Of a stretch of DNA of 35,464 bases, positions 22,699 through 30,614 are shown in pieces. Below the pieces are notes generated by a model. It saw nothing but the letters and a program-made list of their open reading frames with translations, ran no database searches and was not told where the DNA came from. The stretch is from a virus: positions 1-35,464 of IMG/VR virus record IMGVR_UViG_3300011013_002565. The stretch is one strand, 5' to 3'. Positions within the stretch are counted from its first letter, which is position 1. Every line of letters begins with the position of its first letter. The position numbers were made by a program, and so were the translations under genes.

Positions 22699-22868
22699 TA
22701 TCTCAAACCACTCCAATTTAAATCGGGATCGTTATACATGTCTCTTTGAGCCTGTTCTTTTCTATACATTCTAATCTCATCTCCACGAATATCATCTAAG
22801 ACATGTTGAGGAATTTTCTCAGTTTCTTTAATCATATGATCATTAAATTTCTTTTTTTCTGTTCCCAT
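22698..22868 (-). CDS. Small helical hypothetical protein
   Basis: 56 aa from ATG at 22868, which has an AAAGGA site; a longer upstream frame overlaps the zinc-finger gene and is rejected. Charged helix (EIRMYRKEQAQRDMY). No family. Confidence 0.6.
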   Translation of the reverse strand: MGTEKKKFNDHMIKETEKIPQHVLDDIRGDEIRMYRKEQAQRDMYNDPDLNWSGLR

Positions 22869-22869
22869 T

Positions 22870-23100
22870 TTATCCTTTCTCAAAATTAGGGCTTTTGTAG
22901 TTTCCTTTTTGTTTGAATTTATTTTTATAAAGAGTTGTCGGATTATCTGACAACCAATTTTTAGGAGCCTCTTCGGCACATCTTTCAGAACATGCATATA
23001 CAGAATCTTCAGGATTATTCCAAAGATGACTTATATCAATTCCTTTGTTTATAACAATTCCACAATTAGTACAAATCATATACGAATCTTTCCACGACAT
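22870..23100 (-). CDS. Small zinc-finger protein
   Basis: 76 aa. CTNCG near residue 10 and C-SER-C near 36 form a probable zinc site; basic C-terminus. Overlaps the 41-aa basic peptide gene by 25 bp. Confidence 0.65.
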   Translation of the reverse strand: MSWKDSYMICTNCGIVINKGIDISHLWNNPEDSVYACSERCAEEAPKNWLSDNPTTLYKNKFKQKGNYKSPNFEKG

Positions 23101-23201
23101 GCCATTTTAGATATGCGTTTCCTTTCATTCCCCTTCCTCTTAGTAGAGTAACGGGACATTCTTAAAACTGCATCATATTTTTTTAGTTCACTCAAAGTCA
23201 T
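23076..23201 (-). CDS. 41-aa basic peptide after promoter P4
   Basis: Highly basic (SRYSTKRKGNERKRISK), AAGGAG site before the ATG, directly downstream of promoter P4. Possibly nucleic-acid binding; unknown. Confidence 0.6.
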   Translation of the reverse strand: MTLSELKKYDAVLRMSRYSTKRKGNERKRISKMACRGKIRI

Positions 23202-23222
23202 ATTTTCTCCTTTTCTACATCC

Positions 23223-23251
23223 ATTATCTCTAATTTGAAAAGAAGTGTCAA
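23223..23251 (-). promoter_or_regulatory. Early promoter P4
   Basis: TTGACA (23246-23251), 17-bp spacer, GATAAT (23223-23228) in the same GAGATAAT context as P1-P3 but without the leader hairpin. The -35 overlaps the stop of the aspartyl-hydroxylase-like gene. Confidence 0.8.
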
Positions 23252-23763
23252 GACATTTCTGGATTTATACCAACTAAATGCATACGATTGATATCAAGTC
23301 CCGCATTAATTGCAGTATGAGGTTGAGTAGTATCACAAAGATATGCAGATCCATCAGCAAACAAATGATGTGCATACTGATTTATCATAAGAAAACAATT
23401 TTCATTTGTCTCTATTGGTATATGAATACGTTTTGCTGGATCCTCGTGTACTGATAAACAAGTTTTAGGTTTCATTATCATGATACGAGTCCTAACCATT
23501 TTCAAATCATATATTATAGCATTCGTATAATCCAATTCAGGAAAGAGAAATACATTAAAATCTTCTTCTGAAAAATTTGGATGCATTCGTCTACTTCCAA
23601 AATAAGGATCCATGTCTTCATCAGTACCTTGTAAACATATTTGAAGAGAAATATATGTATCATTTAATTGATCTTTAAACTTATCATCACTAAGAACAAA
23701 GAGATCGATTTCAGTATATATTCTATCAATATCAACATAGTGTTTTAATTTTTCTATCGTCAT
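23248..23763 (-). CDS. Aspartyl/asparaginyl beta-hydroxylase-like 2OG oxygenase
   Basis: 171 aa. RTRIMIMKPKTCLSVHEDPAKRIHIPI gives the HxD metal ligands (H and D of HED) and the R-x-HIPI block; G-SAYLCDTTQPHTAINAG gives the distal His, and RMHLVGI the closing strand. It is a paralog of the gene at 31997. Substrate unknown. 4-bp overlap with the upstream gene. Confidence 0.78.
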   Translation of the reverse strand: MTIEKLKHYVDIDRIYTEIDLFVLSDDKFKDQLNDTYISLQICLQGTDEDMDPYFGSRRMHPNFSEEDFNVFLFPELDYTNAIIYDLKMVRTRIMIMKPKTCLSVHEDPAKRIHIPIETNENCFLMINQYAHHLFADGSAYLCDTTQPHTAINAGLDINRMHLVGINPEMS

Positions 23764-24335
23764 ATTAATTTTTCATGTATACACTTTGTTTCATCTAAAG
23801 ATTCTGTCCAAATTTCAACATCAGAAAAAATATCAGTTTTCATATCTCCATTTAATAAAGATTCTTTATATTCTATTTTTCCATCTACAATAAGATATTC
23901 AAGATAAATTGATTTTAAATTTGGTGGCTTTATTTGATTAAAATAATCAAATATTTTTTGAATTGGTGTCTTTTCACCAAGACATAAATGAATAAAAATT
24001 CTTTTGTTTGAATTATGTATAACCTTATCTAATACTTTTTGTGCCAAGAATGGAAAGTTAAATGCTCTAGATTTTATATCTAGTACTATAATGTTTTTCC
24101 AATTTATTGAATCAAAGTCTAAAAAAGGACCTGAATATTGATATTTGCAATCAGTTGTTAATTTAGAATCTGGTGTTACATTTATACATTTTTGCGAATC
24201 GGGAGGGAGTTTAGATCCAAATCTATGAGCCAGTTCAAATTCTAAAATCTTTTCAATACTATTGTCATAAGACATGTTTTTATATAAAATTTCTTTTATA
24301 ACTTCCTTATGATTAGGATTGGTCGGATTAAACAT
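23760..24335 (-). CDS. Hypothetical protein
   Basis: 191 aa, not recognised. A beta/alpha pattern in the middle (NIIVLDIKSRAFNFPFLAQKVL ... RIFIHLCLGEK) could be a Rossmann-type fold. One-base overlap upstream and 4-bp overlap downstream place it in a hydroxylase operon. Confidence 0.65.
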   Translation of the reverse strand: MFNPTNPNHKEVIKEILYKNMSYDNSIEKILEFELAHRFGSKLPPDSQKCINVTPDSKLTTDCKYQYSGPFLDFDSINWKNIIVLDIKSRAFNFPFLAQKVLDKVIHNSNKRIFIHLCLGEKTPIQKIFDYFNQIKPPNLKSIYLEYLIVDGKIEYKESLLNGDMKTDIFSDVEIWTESLDETKCIHEKLI

Positions 24336-24565
24336 TATCTTTGCATTCTAGTTCTCATAATATTGTTACCATATATCATTTCAACTTCCAAGACTCCAGG
24401 TAAAGGAGCAATATCCATTTCTTTTCCCCTTCTTATTTTAAAAGCAACTTCTCCCCACTTGTCTAAATCTTTTTCAGTAATTGAATGATTAAAAAATTCA
24501 CAAAATTCTTCAAAAGTTTTACTTCGGGCTTCAAGTGTTTCTCCACCTTGTTTAATTTTTGGCAT
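24335..24565 (-). CDS. Small hypothetical protein
   Basis: 76 aa. RSKTFEEFCEFFNHSITEKDL then APLPGVLEVEMIYGNNIMRTR; no family recognised. GAAAGG site before the ATG. First gene after the structured RNA element. Confidence 0.6.
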   Translation of the reverse strand: MPKIKQGGETLEARSKTFEEFCEFFNHSITEKDLDKWGEVAFKIRRGKEMDIAPLPGVLEVEMIYGNNIMRTRMQR

Positions 24566-24586
24566 TTTACCTTTCTTTTTAATTTG

Positions 24587-24751
24587 AAAAAAGTAGTTGG
24601 GCAGGGGCTAGACTATTCTATCATCATCCGTACGTGGCGGCTTTCTTTGATAGACCATCTTACTATTCATCTAGCTAGGTCTCTTACTCACATTCAGGTC
24701 TGAGTACGTCCCTCAGCTTCCACCTGGCTTTAGAGTCATTTACCCAACTAC
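24587..24751 (-). ncRNA. Large structured RNA closed by an 11-bp stem and U-run
   Basis: On the minus strand GUAGUUGGGUA (24741-24751) pairs with UGCCCAACUAC (24593-24603), immediately followed by six U. The roughly 135 nt inside hold CAGGU/ACCUG around CUGAG/CUCAG (24700-24716), AGACC/GGUCU, and two loops both containing ACGUA that could kiss. The 5' arm overlaps the stop of the preceding 51-aa gene. It is either an elaborate terminator or a separate structured RNA; no known class recognised. Confidence 0.55.
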
Positions 24752-24895
24752 CTTGGAATTTTTTTTATCTTGTCTCCTTTCATAATCTTCCATCCATTGG
24801 ACATATTGTTGAGCATCCTTATTGTCCAACAATTTTCTCAATCTATCATATTGAGCATCAAAATATTCTCCAAAAGATTCTTTATGTTCTTCCAT
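24740..24895 (-). CDS. Small charged hypothetical protein
   Basis: 51 aa from ATG at 24895, 14 bp inside the methyltransferase end; longer starts are less likely. Helical and charged (YFDAQYDRLRKLLDNKDAQQ). Its stop lies in the 5' arm of the structured RNA. Confidence 0.5.
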   Translation of the reverse strand: MEEHKESFGEYFDAQYDRLRKLLDNKDAQQYVQWMEDYERRQDKKNSKVVG

Positions 24896-25595
24896 ATTCT
24901 TTAATTGCAATTGCTCCCACAAATGCATGGTTTCTCCAAAAAGGTTGTACTGTACTAAATCCCGCATACGATACCTGATGTTCAACTTGTTCCCATGTAA
25001 GAGGTTTCATCATATGTCTCAATGTACGTTCTTTGTCCATAATATCTTCTGTAGCAAACTTACCCACAGTTCTTTTATAATCATAATAATTAAAAGTAAT
25101 CATGTCTTGTACTAATGCAGATTGACATATTGTTTTTTCTGCAAATATAAAAGCTCCACCTTCGTTTAATCCACTATATATGTTTCTTAATACTTCCATT
25201 CTATCTTTTTTCGACATAAACTGTAAAGTAAAAATCGATGTAATAAGACTTATATTTTCCCAACCTCTAAATTTCTTAATATCTAAATGTTGAAATTCTA
25301 CATTATGTCCTTCTTTTTTTAATGATGATTCTCTCTTAACTAAATCTTTTTTAAATCCATCCGCAAATTCGACACCAACCCATTTTGCATTTTTACAATG
25401 ATCTGAATTGTGTCTTAACATTGCTTCTGTTACTTTTCCTGTAGAACATCCAATATCTAATACAGTTGTTTCATCTTCAACAAAATATCTAGAAAGAGAA
25501 ACAACATCTGTTAGTAAATCCGTATATCCTCTAACGGATCTATTGATATGTTCATCAAATCCTTCTTCTCTATGTGCAAAAGTAAAATCAGCCAT
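24882..25595 (-). CDS. CmoA-like SAM-dependent methyltransferase
   Basis: 237 aa. FTFAHREEGFDEHINRSVRGY at the N-terminus, VLDIGCSTGKVTEAML (SAM motif I), FTLQFMSKKDRMEVL, IYSGLNEGGAFIFAEK and a DYKRTVGKFATEDIMDKERTL segment line up in order with CmoA, which makes carboxy-SAM for the cmo5U wobble modification of tRNA. Whether this phage copy makes carboxy-SAM or simply methylates is unclear. With four phage tRNAs nearby, a tRNA link is plausible. Confidence 0.78.
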   Translation of the reverse strand: MADFTFAHREEGFDEHINRSVRGYTDLLTDVVSLSRYFVEDETTVLDIGCSTGKVTEAMLRHNSDHCKNAKWVGVEFADGFKKDLVKRESSLKKEGHNVEFQHLDIKKFRGWENISLITSIFTLQFMSKKDRMEVLRNIYSGLNEGGAFIFAEKTICQSALVQDMITFNYYDYKRTVGKFATEDIMDKERTLRHMMKPLTWEQVEHQVSYAGFSTVQPFWRNHAFVGAIAIKEYGRT

Positions 25596-25603
25596 TTTGG
25601 GTT

Positions 25604-25783
25604 TTATATAGTGAGGTCAACTTTGTTCTTCATTAAATCTTGTTCACGTTTAGCTTTCCATGAAAGATAAACTTTTTTTATAAACTTACGTCTATCTTCT
25701 TTATTTAGGTCTGTCTTTTTATAAATCTTTGTGACAGGTTTAACTTTAAGAAATGCTTTGCCTAATTTAGTCTCTGTCTTCAT
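25604..25783 (-). CDS. Small basic hypothetical protein
   Basis: 59 aa, Lys/Arg-rich (DRRKFIKKVYLSWKAKREQDL). AAAGGA site upstream; 8 bp before the methyltransferase start. No family. Confidence 0.6.
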   Translation of the reverse strand: MKTETKLGKAFLKVKPVTKIYKKTDLNKEDRRKFIKKVYLSWKAKREQDLMKNKVDLTI

Positions 25784-25791
25784 AATGTCCT

Positions 25792-25950
25792 TTATCGGGA
25801 TTCATTTTGTGATTCTAATTCTTTTATACGATGCTGTAAAGTAGTAATTGTGGTATGGATATGTCCCATATCGTGAGGTTCAAGTTTAGATTTCAAATGC
25901 TGTACTTCAGCTTTGAGTACTGTAATATATGTCTTTACTGCTTTATCCAT
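25792..25950 (-). CDS. Small coiled-coil protein
   Basis: 52 aa. Two helices (ITVLKAEVQHLKSKLE and TITTLQHRIKELESQNE) with heptads. 8-bp overlap with the upstream gene, as in other junctions here. Confidence 0.6.
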   Translation of the reverse strand: MDKAVKTYITVLKAEVQHLKSKLEPHDMGHIHTTITTLQHRIKELESQNESR

Positions 25951-26134
25951 TATAACTCTTTTTCTTTAATTTGTCAACATTTTTGATAGCTTGTTCTAAA
26001 TCCACTTTAGGATTAAGATCAATTTCTTTTAATTTACTAAATGCTTTTTGCATTTCTTTCTTATCCCATTCATGATCTTCTTCATCTTTCTTAGGAATTA
26101 TTGCAAGGAATTCTGCTGGCGTAACGCCTGTCAT
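25943..26134 (-). CDS. Small acidic/helical protein
   Basis: 63 aa; TPAEFLAIIPKKDEEDHEWD then a Lys-rich helix. No family recognised. 4-bp overlap upstream. Confidence 0.6.
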   Translation of the reverse strand: MTGVTPAEFLAIIPKKDEEDHEWDKKEMQKAFSKLKEIDLNPKVDLEQAIKNVDKLKKKSYNG

Positions 26135-26433
26135 TTTTCCTCGTCTGGTCCTGGACCATGTAATTCATTTTGAAAATCTTCTATTGAAACTGTTCTTTGC
26201 TTGGTAGGAATACGTGGCATATATTCATAATTTCCTTCATCAGTACCACTAAATAAAGTATCGTTTTTTAATTTTTCTATGTATACACAGGCATCCATCA
26301 GTTCTTCTTGAAGATGTTGCAACCATTCCTGTGTACTAAGGTCTGTTCTATCGGTGCTTACACCATAGGTTTTCATACCTTTTTCTTCTCTCTTTTTTAA
26401 TGCCTTACATACTTTTTCTACGTTACTGTCCAT
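26131..26433 (-). CDS. Phage protein with EWLQH..EELMDA helix motif
   Basis: 100 aa. YGVSTDRTDLSTQEWLQHLQEELMDACVYIEKL is a pattern found in many phage small proteins and faintly resembles the EExxD helices of MazG-type nucleotide pyrophosphohydrolases, but the full catalytic set is not present. Function uncertain. Confidence 0.65.
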   Translation of the reverse strand: MDSNVEKVCKALKKREEKGMKTYGVSTDRTDLSTQEWLQHLQEELMDACVYIEKLKNDTLFSGTDEGNYEYMPRIPTKQRTVSIEDFQNELHGPGPDEEK

Positions 26434-26566
26434 CTACATACTCCACTTTATAATTTTCAACTCTTTTTCGAATCTCAATATAATCAATCAATTCCACCAT
26501 ACGTTTAAAATATGCTGTAAAATAATGCTGTGGATATCCATATATTTGATACGTTAATTTTAACAT
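26423..26566 (-). CDS. Small hypothetical protein
   Basis: 47 aa (MLKLTYQIYGYPQHYFTAYF ... VEYVDGQ). TGATG overlap with the upstream zinc protein and 11-bp overlap downstream support it. Function unknown. Confidence 0.6.
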   Translation of the reverse strand: MLKLTYQIYGYPQHYFTAYFKRMVELIDYIEIRKRVENYKVEYVDGQ

Positions 26567-26784
26567 CAGTATAATGTTGTTCCAACATACTTGGTTGCAA
26601 GATAATCTTTATCTGTTCTATGATCATGACAATCATAACACATGTCCCGCCATTTTATTTGTCCAGAAGAATACTTATTATTCATGTCAGCAGGTTTACC
26701 ACAAATTGTACAGCTAGGGCGTCCTTCATGGGCAGTATAAGTTGGATGTTCTGGATTCCACCAAATTTCTTTATCACTAATCAT
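26566..26784 (-). CDS. Small zinc-binding protein
   Basis: 72 aa from ATG at 26784; a longer frame would overlap the phosphoribosyltransferase and is rejected. CTICGKPADM and CYDCHDH give a four-Cys (plus His) metal site of the kind seen in HNH-like or treble-clef phage proteins, but no clear HNH catalytic Asn/His set. Weak ribosome-binding site. Confidence 0.6.
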   Translation of the reverse strand: MISDKEIWWNPEHPTYTAHEGRPSCTICGKPADMNNKYSSGQIKWRDMCYDCHDHRTDKDYLATKYVGTTLY

Positions 26785-26806
26785 AATCAATTTTTTATTA
26801 TATGGT

Positions 26807-27190
26807 TTAATAAGGCATTTGAAATAATGCAGTAACCCAATCTGGACATTTTGTTCTTGCGAATACAACCCATCCAATATAATCACTAGGATTTCTCCAT
26901 TGTCTTTTTGCTTTAAAATCATTCATCGATCCTCCTGTAGTAAGAACATCATCAACAATACAAATAGGATCTTCTCTTTTTCCCGTGCCATGTCTATTCA
27001 ATAATTTACCTAATACATTTCCTCCTCTAGGAATTCCAATTGCTTCTTTAAAAGGTACAGAAAGTTCTATTATCATAGTTGATATACAATCCCATTCTTT
27101 AGGTGTAAGAGCATCCATTTCAATCTTCCATGTCAAGTCTAATCCAGAATGAGATTTAAAGTCTACCTTTTGAAACAGATCAATCTTCAT
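26807..27190 (-). CDS. Phosphoribosyltransferase (orotate-type candidate)
   Basis: 127 aa, short for the family. ICIVDDVLTTGGSM is the PRPP-binding motif, and VPFKEAIGIPRGGNVLGKLL the upstream flexible-loop/strand region. In a genome that also carries pyrF, orotate phosphoribosyltransferase (PyrE-like) is the attractive reading: orotate + PRPP to OMP. The specificity loop is short, so other purine/pyrimidine substrates are possible. Confidence 0.75.
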   Translation of the reverse strand: MKIDLFQKVDFKSHSGLDLTWKIEMDALTPKEWDCISTMIIELSVPFKEAIGIPRGGNVLGKLLNRHGTGKREDPICIVDDVLTTGGSMNDFKAKRQWRNPSDYIGWVVFARTKCPDWVTALFQMPY

Positions 27191-27365
27191 ATAATTCCTC
27201 TGTCATACCTTCAGCATATAATATCACATCTTCTTCTCCCGTCCATCGGGCAGAAACTACGGGATAAATCTCCCATTGTCTAAGTACTGCTTCTTCGCCT
27301 CCACGACATATCCTTTTAGAACCATCTTCTAATGTAAGTTCTACTACTTTAACTTTTTGTTCCAT
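27180..27365 (-). CDS. Small hypothetical protein
   Basis: 61 aa, beta-rich (VKVVELTLEDGSKRICRGGEE), overlapping both neighbours by 11 and 22 bp. No family. Confidence 0.55.
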   Translation of the reverse strand: MEQKVKVVELTLEDGSKRICRGGEEAVLRQWEIYPVVSARWTGEEDVILYAEGMTEELYED

Positions 27366-27880
27366 ATTTTATTTTCTTGAAAGTAACTATCCAGAGAATA
27401 CCAAATATTTAAAGTATATCTGTTCTGACTTTCTATTGGTGTAACCCCATGATAATGTTTTTTACCATCAAAACATAATGTTCTACCAGTCTTTGGAGTA
27501 CAAGTCATCATGTGATTTGCATCTTCAAAAACTAAAGTTTTTCCTCCTTGGAAATTTTGATTTAAATATGTTATTGATGTATAGTCGGTTTGCATTCTTG
27601 CTTTATCAATATGAAAATTTTGTTTAGAATTTTCTGGCCAAAATGATAAATTTACCGCTTCCATAAAATATTTTTTATTTGTTATTTGATTAATTCTTTT
27701 GTTTATTCTTTCACATATTTTATTACAAAATTGTTCATCAGATAAATCCATTTCAATATTATATAAATGTAAAAAATGAATATCTCTATGCTTTGTTGAT
27801 CTAATAGACCAATCATCAAATATTCTAATTAAATTTTCACATTCATCTTCTTCAAGGAAATTATCTTCTATTCCTACCAT
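27344..27880 (-). CDS. Prolyl-4-hydroxylase-like 2OG-Fe(II) oxygenase
   Basis: 178 aa. NFHIDKARMQTDYTSITYLN gives HxD (about residues 93-95); KKHYHGVTP gives the distal His and NRYTLNIWY the 2OG-binding Arg. G-GKTLVFED precedes the core, as in P4H-type enzymes. Common in marine phages; may hydroxylate protein, nucleobase or small molecule. Confidence 0.82.
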   Translation of the reverse strand: MVGIEDNFLEEDECENLIRIFDDWSIRSTKHRDIHFLHLYNIEMDLSDEQFCNKICERINKRINQITNKKYFMEAVNLSFWPENSKQNFHIDKARMQTDYTSITYLNQNFQGGKTLVFEDANHMMTCTPKTGRTLCFDGKKHYHGVTPIESQNRYTLNIWYSLDSYFQENKIWNKKLK

Positions 27881-28164
27881 TCTATATCATCTGGAAAAGA
27901 TTTCCCTATCAATGGATCTTCATTAGCACTCTTCAACATTGCTATAAGGTCTTTTCTTTTTCCTTCTGGAAAATCTTGTATCAATCTTTTAACTTCTTGC
28001 CAATTTTGATTTAAAGATTCTCGTTGTATTACTTGTAACAACTCATGCTCATTTAAGTGTTCTGGATGTTTCTCTTGTCCATCATTAGGGGGCATGAGTA
28101 CATGTCCTAAATCTTTATCTGCTTTTCTTTTTTCTGTAGCATTCTCAAAATTATATTTATACAT
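27874..28164 (-). CDS. Hypothetical protein
   Basis: 96 aa. A helical pattern (ELLQVIQRESLNQNWQEVKRLI) with a PLIGKSFPDD tail. Starts by a TGA/ATG one-base overlap after ClpP. Function unknown. Confidence 0.6.
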   Translation of the reverse strand: MYKYNFENATEKRKADKDLGHVLMPPNDGQEKHPEHLNEHELLQVIQRESLNQNWQEVKRLIQDFPEGKRKDLIAMLKSANEDPLIGKSFPDDIEW

Positions 28165-28730
28165 CAGTATACTTCCTTAATTTCATCACACAGTCCTAAC
28201 TTCTTTGCTTCTTTAGCAGAAAGCCAAACATCTTGTGGAGGTAAAAGATGTTCTCTAATTTCCTGTTCTGTCAATCCTGTACATTTTTTATAATGATTAA
28301 TCATTCTTTCTGTAGTCAAGTCATATTCTTTTACTACTGCAAATAGTTCATGTTCTTTTCCATAGTTACCCCATGAATACTGATGAGAAAGAATAGAAGT
28401 ATTAGGAGTAAGAAATCTTCTTCCTTTTTCTCCAGAAATAAACATCAACAATCCACAAGATGCAATCATTCCCATACCTATTGTACGAATAGGAATCTGA
28501 GATCCCTTCATAACATCTACTAATGCAAAGCAAGAATTGAGATCACCACCCCTACTACAAATAGCAAGAGTTAATTCTTTATGTTTCGTTATTCCTGTGT
28601 CTTTATTTAAATTTTCTGCAATGATCCAATCTATTATGGGTTTCATTGAATCCTGAGAAACATCTCCCATAAATGTTTTAAATCCTCTTGCAGTTAATTG
28701 CTCTTCAGCACCTTTTTCTTCTTCACTCAT
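28164..28730 (-). CDS. clpP: ClpP-type serine protease
   Basis: 188 aa. GMGMIASCGLLMF contains the nucleophilic Ser in the usual G-x-x-x-S position, SILSHQYSWG the His, and PPQDVWLSAKEAKKLGLCDEI the Asp and C-terminal helix of ClpP. SRGGDLNSCFALVDVM is the substrate-groove strand. Phage ClpP copies may work in capsid maturation, gene regulation or host proteolysis; no ClpA/X gene is visible here. Confidence 0.88.
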   Translation of the reverse strand: MSEEEKGAEEQLTARGFKTFMGDVSQDSMKPIIDWIIAENLNKDTGITKHKELTLAICSRGGDLNSCFALVDVMKGSQIPIRTIGMGMIASCGLLMFISGEKGRRFLTPNTSILSHQYSWGNYGKEHELFAVVKEYDLTTERMINHYKKCTGLTEQEIREHLLPPQDVWLSAKEAKKLGLCDEIKEVY

Positions 28731-28944
28731 TGTCAGGTTTAGATTGATAGTTATAATTAAATTCTGCTTTTATTTTATCTATAATTTCTATTGGTAAAAA
28801 TGGTAAAAAATTCGGAACGAAACTATGTATTAGTCCAATTATGAAAACGCTTAACGCTAAAAAACTTAAATGTATTCCAAGAAATAAATGTTCAAAATAA
28901 TTTAATCCTGTATGATTTAAATGTTTCTTTTCCCACCATGTCAT
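28723..28944 (-). CDS. Small membrane protein (DUF6356-like)
   Basis: 73 aa. H-TGLNYFEHLFLG...LIHSFVPNFLPFLPIEIIDKI has two hydrophobic helices and conserved His residues, a family I know as DUF6356. The same pattern recurs at 31750. Function unknown. Confidence 0.65.
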   Translation of the reverse strand: MTWWEKKHLNHTGLNYFEHLFLGIHLSFLALSVFIIGLIHSFVPNFLPFLPIEIIDKIKAEFNYNYQSKPDNE

Positions 28945-28953
28945 AAAATCTCC

Positions 28954-29103
28954 TCATTCGAAAAACCTATTATACGTTTCTTTAATTGCTTCTTCTTCTG
29001 TCATACCCTCTTCAATACATTCTTGATACAAGATTACGGGTACATCAATAAGTTCTTGTAGTCTATTAATTACTTCTTGACTAGGATAATCTCGCATCAT
29101 CAT
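28954..29103 (-). CDS. Small acidic hypothetical protein
   Basis: 49 aa. DYPSQEVINRLQELIDVP and ECIEEGMTEEEAIKETYN; helical. ATGA overlap upstream and a GAGGAG site for the next gene downstream. Confidence 0.6.
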   Translation of the reverse strand: MMMRDYPSQEVINRLQELIDVPVILYQECIEEGMTEEEAIKETYNRFFE

Positions 29104-29498
29104 GATTTACCTTCTCTCAATTTTCCTATTTCTGAAACAATTTTAGTTTTACCTTCTGTTAAATAGTTATTCTCAATAGCATTTTCATCTATCCCGCCAT
29201 GCTTCTTAATAATTGTATCCACAATTTTAGTAGGTACAAACCCGTAAACAGTATCACAAAGATTTTCATCATCTTCTGCAAACTTCTTAATCAATAATTC
29301 TGGTTCAGATGGATAACCAACTTCTACTTCTTTATATCGTTTAGCATCATCCTTTGGTGTACTGTATAAGGATTGTCCCGCTTGAACCGACATTGTGAAG
29401 CCATCATTACATATTACATGAGGAGTATAAGAGCTAGTCATGCCTGGAATAAGTTGTTTAACTTTTCTATACTTCTTTAAAAATTGATTAATTGTCAT
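29100..29498 (-). CDS. Conserved phage hypothetical protein
   Basis: 132 aa from ATG at 29498 (ATGA overlap; a longer frame is rejected). MSVQAGQSLYSTPKDDAKRY...VEVGYPSEPE...DTVYGFVP matches a widely conserved phage pattern of unknown function. Confidence 0.7.
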   Translation of the reverse strand: MTINQFLKKYRKVKQLIPGMTSSYTPHVICNDGFTMSVQAGQSLYSTPKDDAKRYKEVEVGYPSEPELLIKKFAEDDENLCDTVYGFVPTKIVDTIIKKHGGIDENAIENNYLTEGKTKIVSEIGKLREGKS

Positions 29499-29968
29499 AT
29501 GTACCATTTGGGTGTTTGACTGTAATTCCACTTTGCTATATTGCTTTTTTCTAACATGTAATAATTACGATATGCATCTACTGTATTCGTTTTTTTACAA
29601 TGATCAGGCATACATTGTGGAGGATCGATCCAACCATTTGTTGGAATGTTTTGAGGTAATTTATATAAATGTCGTTTAAGATTTTTCCATGACTTATGTG
29701 TTTTACCATACCGTTTCGTATACTCCATACTTAAATGAGCAAATAATTTATATGTCCATTCATAATGCTCTTTAGAACTTCGTACCCATTTTGCAGTAGG
29801 ATGATTCTTATGTGTTGCCCTATACAATTCATCAACAGCATCGGGATCTAATTCTCGATGTGCAGTAGATAGTAATTGAGCGGACTCTATAATCATTTTA
29901 ACAACATGCTTATCACAATGATAAGAAGCACTTGTCTTAGGATCAGTATCGAGAAAAAATATATTCAT
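29495..29968 (-). CDS. Conserved phage hypothetical protein (HCDKHVVKM family)
   Basis: 157 aa. N-terminal FFLDTDPKTSASYHCDKHVVKMIIE and later HPTAKWVRSSKEHYEWTY are a well-conserved signature in T4-like phages. His/Cys/Asp residues hint at a catalytic or metal site, but no function is established that I can state with confidence. Confidence 0.75.
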   Translation of the reverse strand: MNIFFLDTDPKTSASYHCDKHVVKMIIESAQLLSTAHRELDPDAVDELYRATHKNHPTAKWVRSSKEHYEWTYKLFAHLSMEYTKRYGKTHKSWKNLKRHLYKLPQNIPTNGWIDPPQCMPDHCKKTNTVDAYRNYYMLEKSNIAKWNYSQTPKWYI

Positions 29969-29983
29969 TGTTATATTATACTA

Positions 29984-30613
29984 TTAATTAATATATTTTG
30001 CAATATAATTACATTGAGTAATCTGTTTAATTATTTTTATATATTCTTCAAACTTCTTTTTAGCATATTCAGTATGAACTTCAATATGAATCAAAGGATT
30101 ATATTTCTTATATTTTTCACACGCTTTAAGAACATTGTATTCTGCACCTTCAACATCTATCTTAATAAAGTCAACTGGACCTTCTACTCTAGGGGGCGAT
30201 ACTGTAACTGTTAATTCTTTATAGTAATCTGTAGTTTGATGAAATTCTCCTAGTTTATGAAATTCATTTTTATCTATCACATAAGAACCAATACATCCTT
30301 CTGCATGATTAGGAAGATAAGCAAACTCTAACATTTCTGTAGAACAATCGATTCCATAGGGATGTAAGTTAATGTTTTTATATTTAAGAGTATTGTATGC
30401 TAGTACGGGAAACAAATCATGATTGCATTCAAATGCATGTATAGTATTAAAGTAAGGCGACATCTGAACACTCCAATAACCAATATGGGCTCCCACATCA
30501 AGCATTACAAGATTATCTCTATCTTTAAAATGTTCTATAACATATTCTAAAGAATCTTGTTCATATGTTTTACCAGCACCGTCTTTCCATTCCCAATGAC
30601 ATTCAAACTTCAT
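29984..30613 (-). CDS. FkbM-family methyltransferase
   Basis: 209 aa. VMLDVGAHIGYWSVQM is SAM motif I; HAFECNHDLF, and VDFIKIDVEGAEYNVLKAC with the I-K-I-D-V-E-G-A-E signature identify FkbM-type O-methyltransferases. These often methylate sugars on glycans. Common in marine phages. Confidence 0.87.
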   Translation of the reverse strand: MKFECHWEWKDGAGKTYEQDSLEYVIEHFKDRDNLVMLDVGAHIGYWSVQMSPYFNTIHAFECNHDLFPVLAYNTLKYKNINLHPYGIDCSTEMLEFAYLPNHAEGCIGSYVIDKNEFHKLGEFHQTTDYYKELTVTVSPPRVEGPVDFIKIDVEGAEYNVLKACEKYKKYNPLIHIEVHTEYAKKKFEEYIKIIKQITQCNYIAKYIN

Positions 30614-30614
30614 T

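Noticed and set aside
22697-22702. GATAAT box resembling P1-P4
   Set aside because: No -35 sequence 17 bp upstream; it lies in the start region of the OB-fold-like gene.
24587-24751. Group I intron or tRNA
   Set aside because: A pairing like P7 (AGACC/GGUCU) is present but the element is too short and lacks the full core; no tRNA cloverleaf fits.
28147-28156. TATAAATA sequence as a second late promoter
   Set aside because: It falls just inside the start of a coding sequence (Tyr-Lys-Tyr codons), so it is likely chance.
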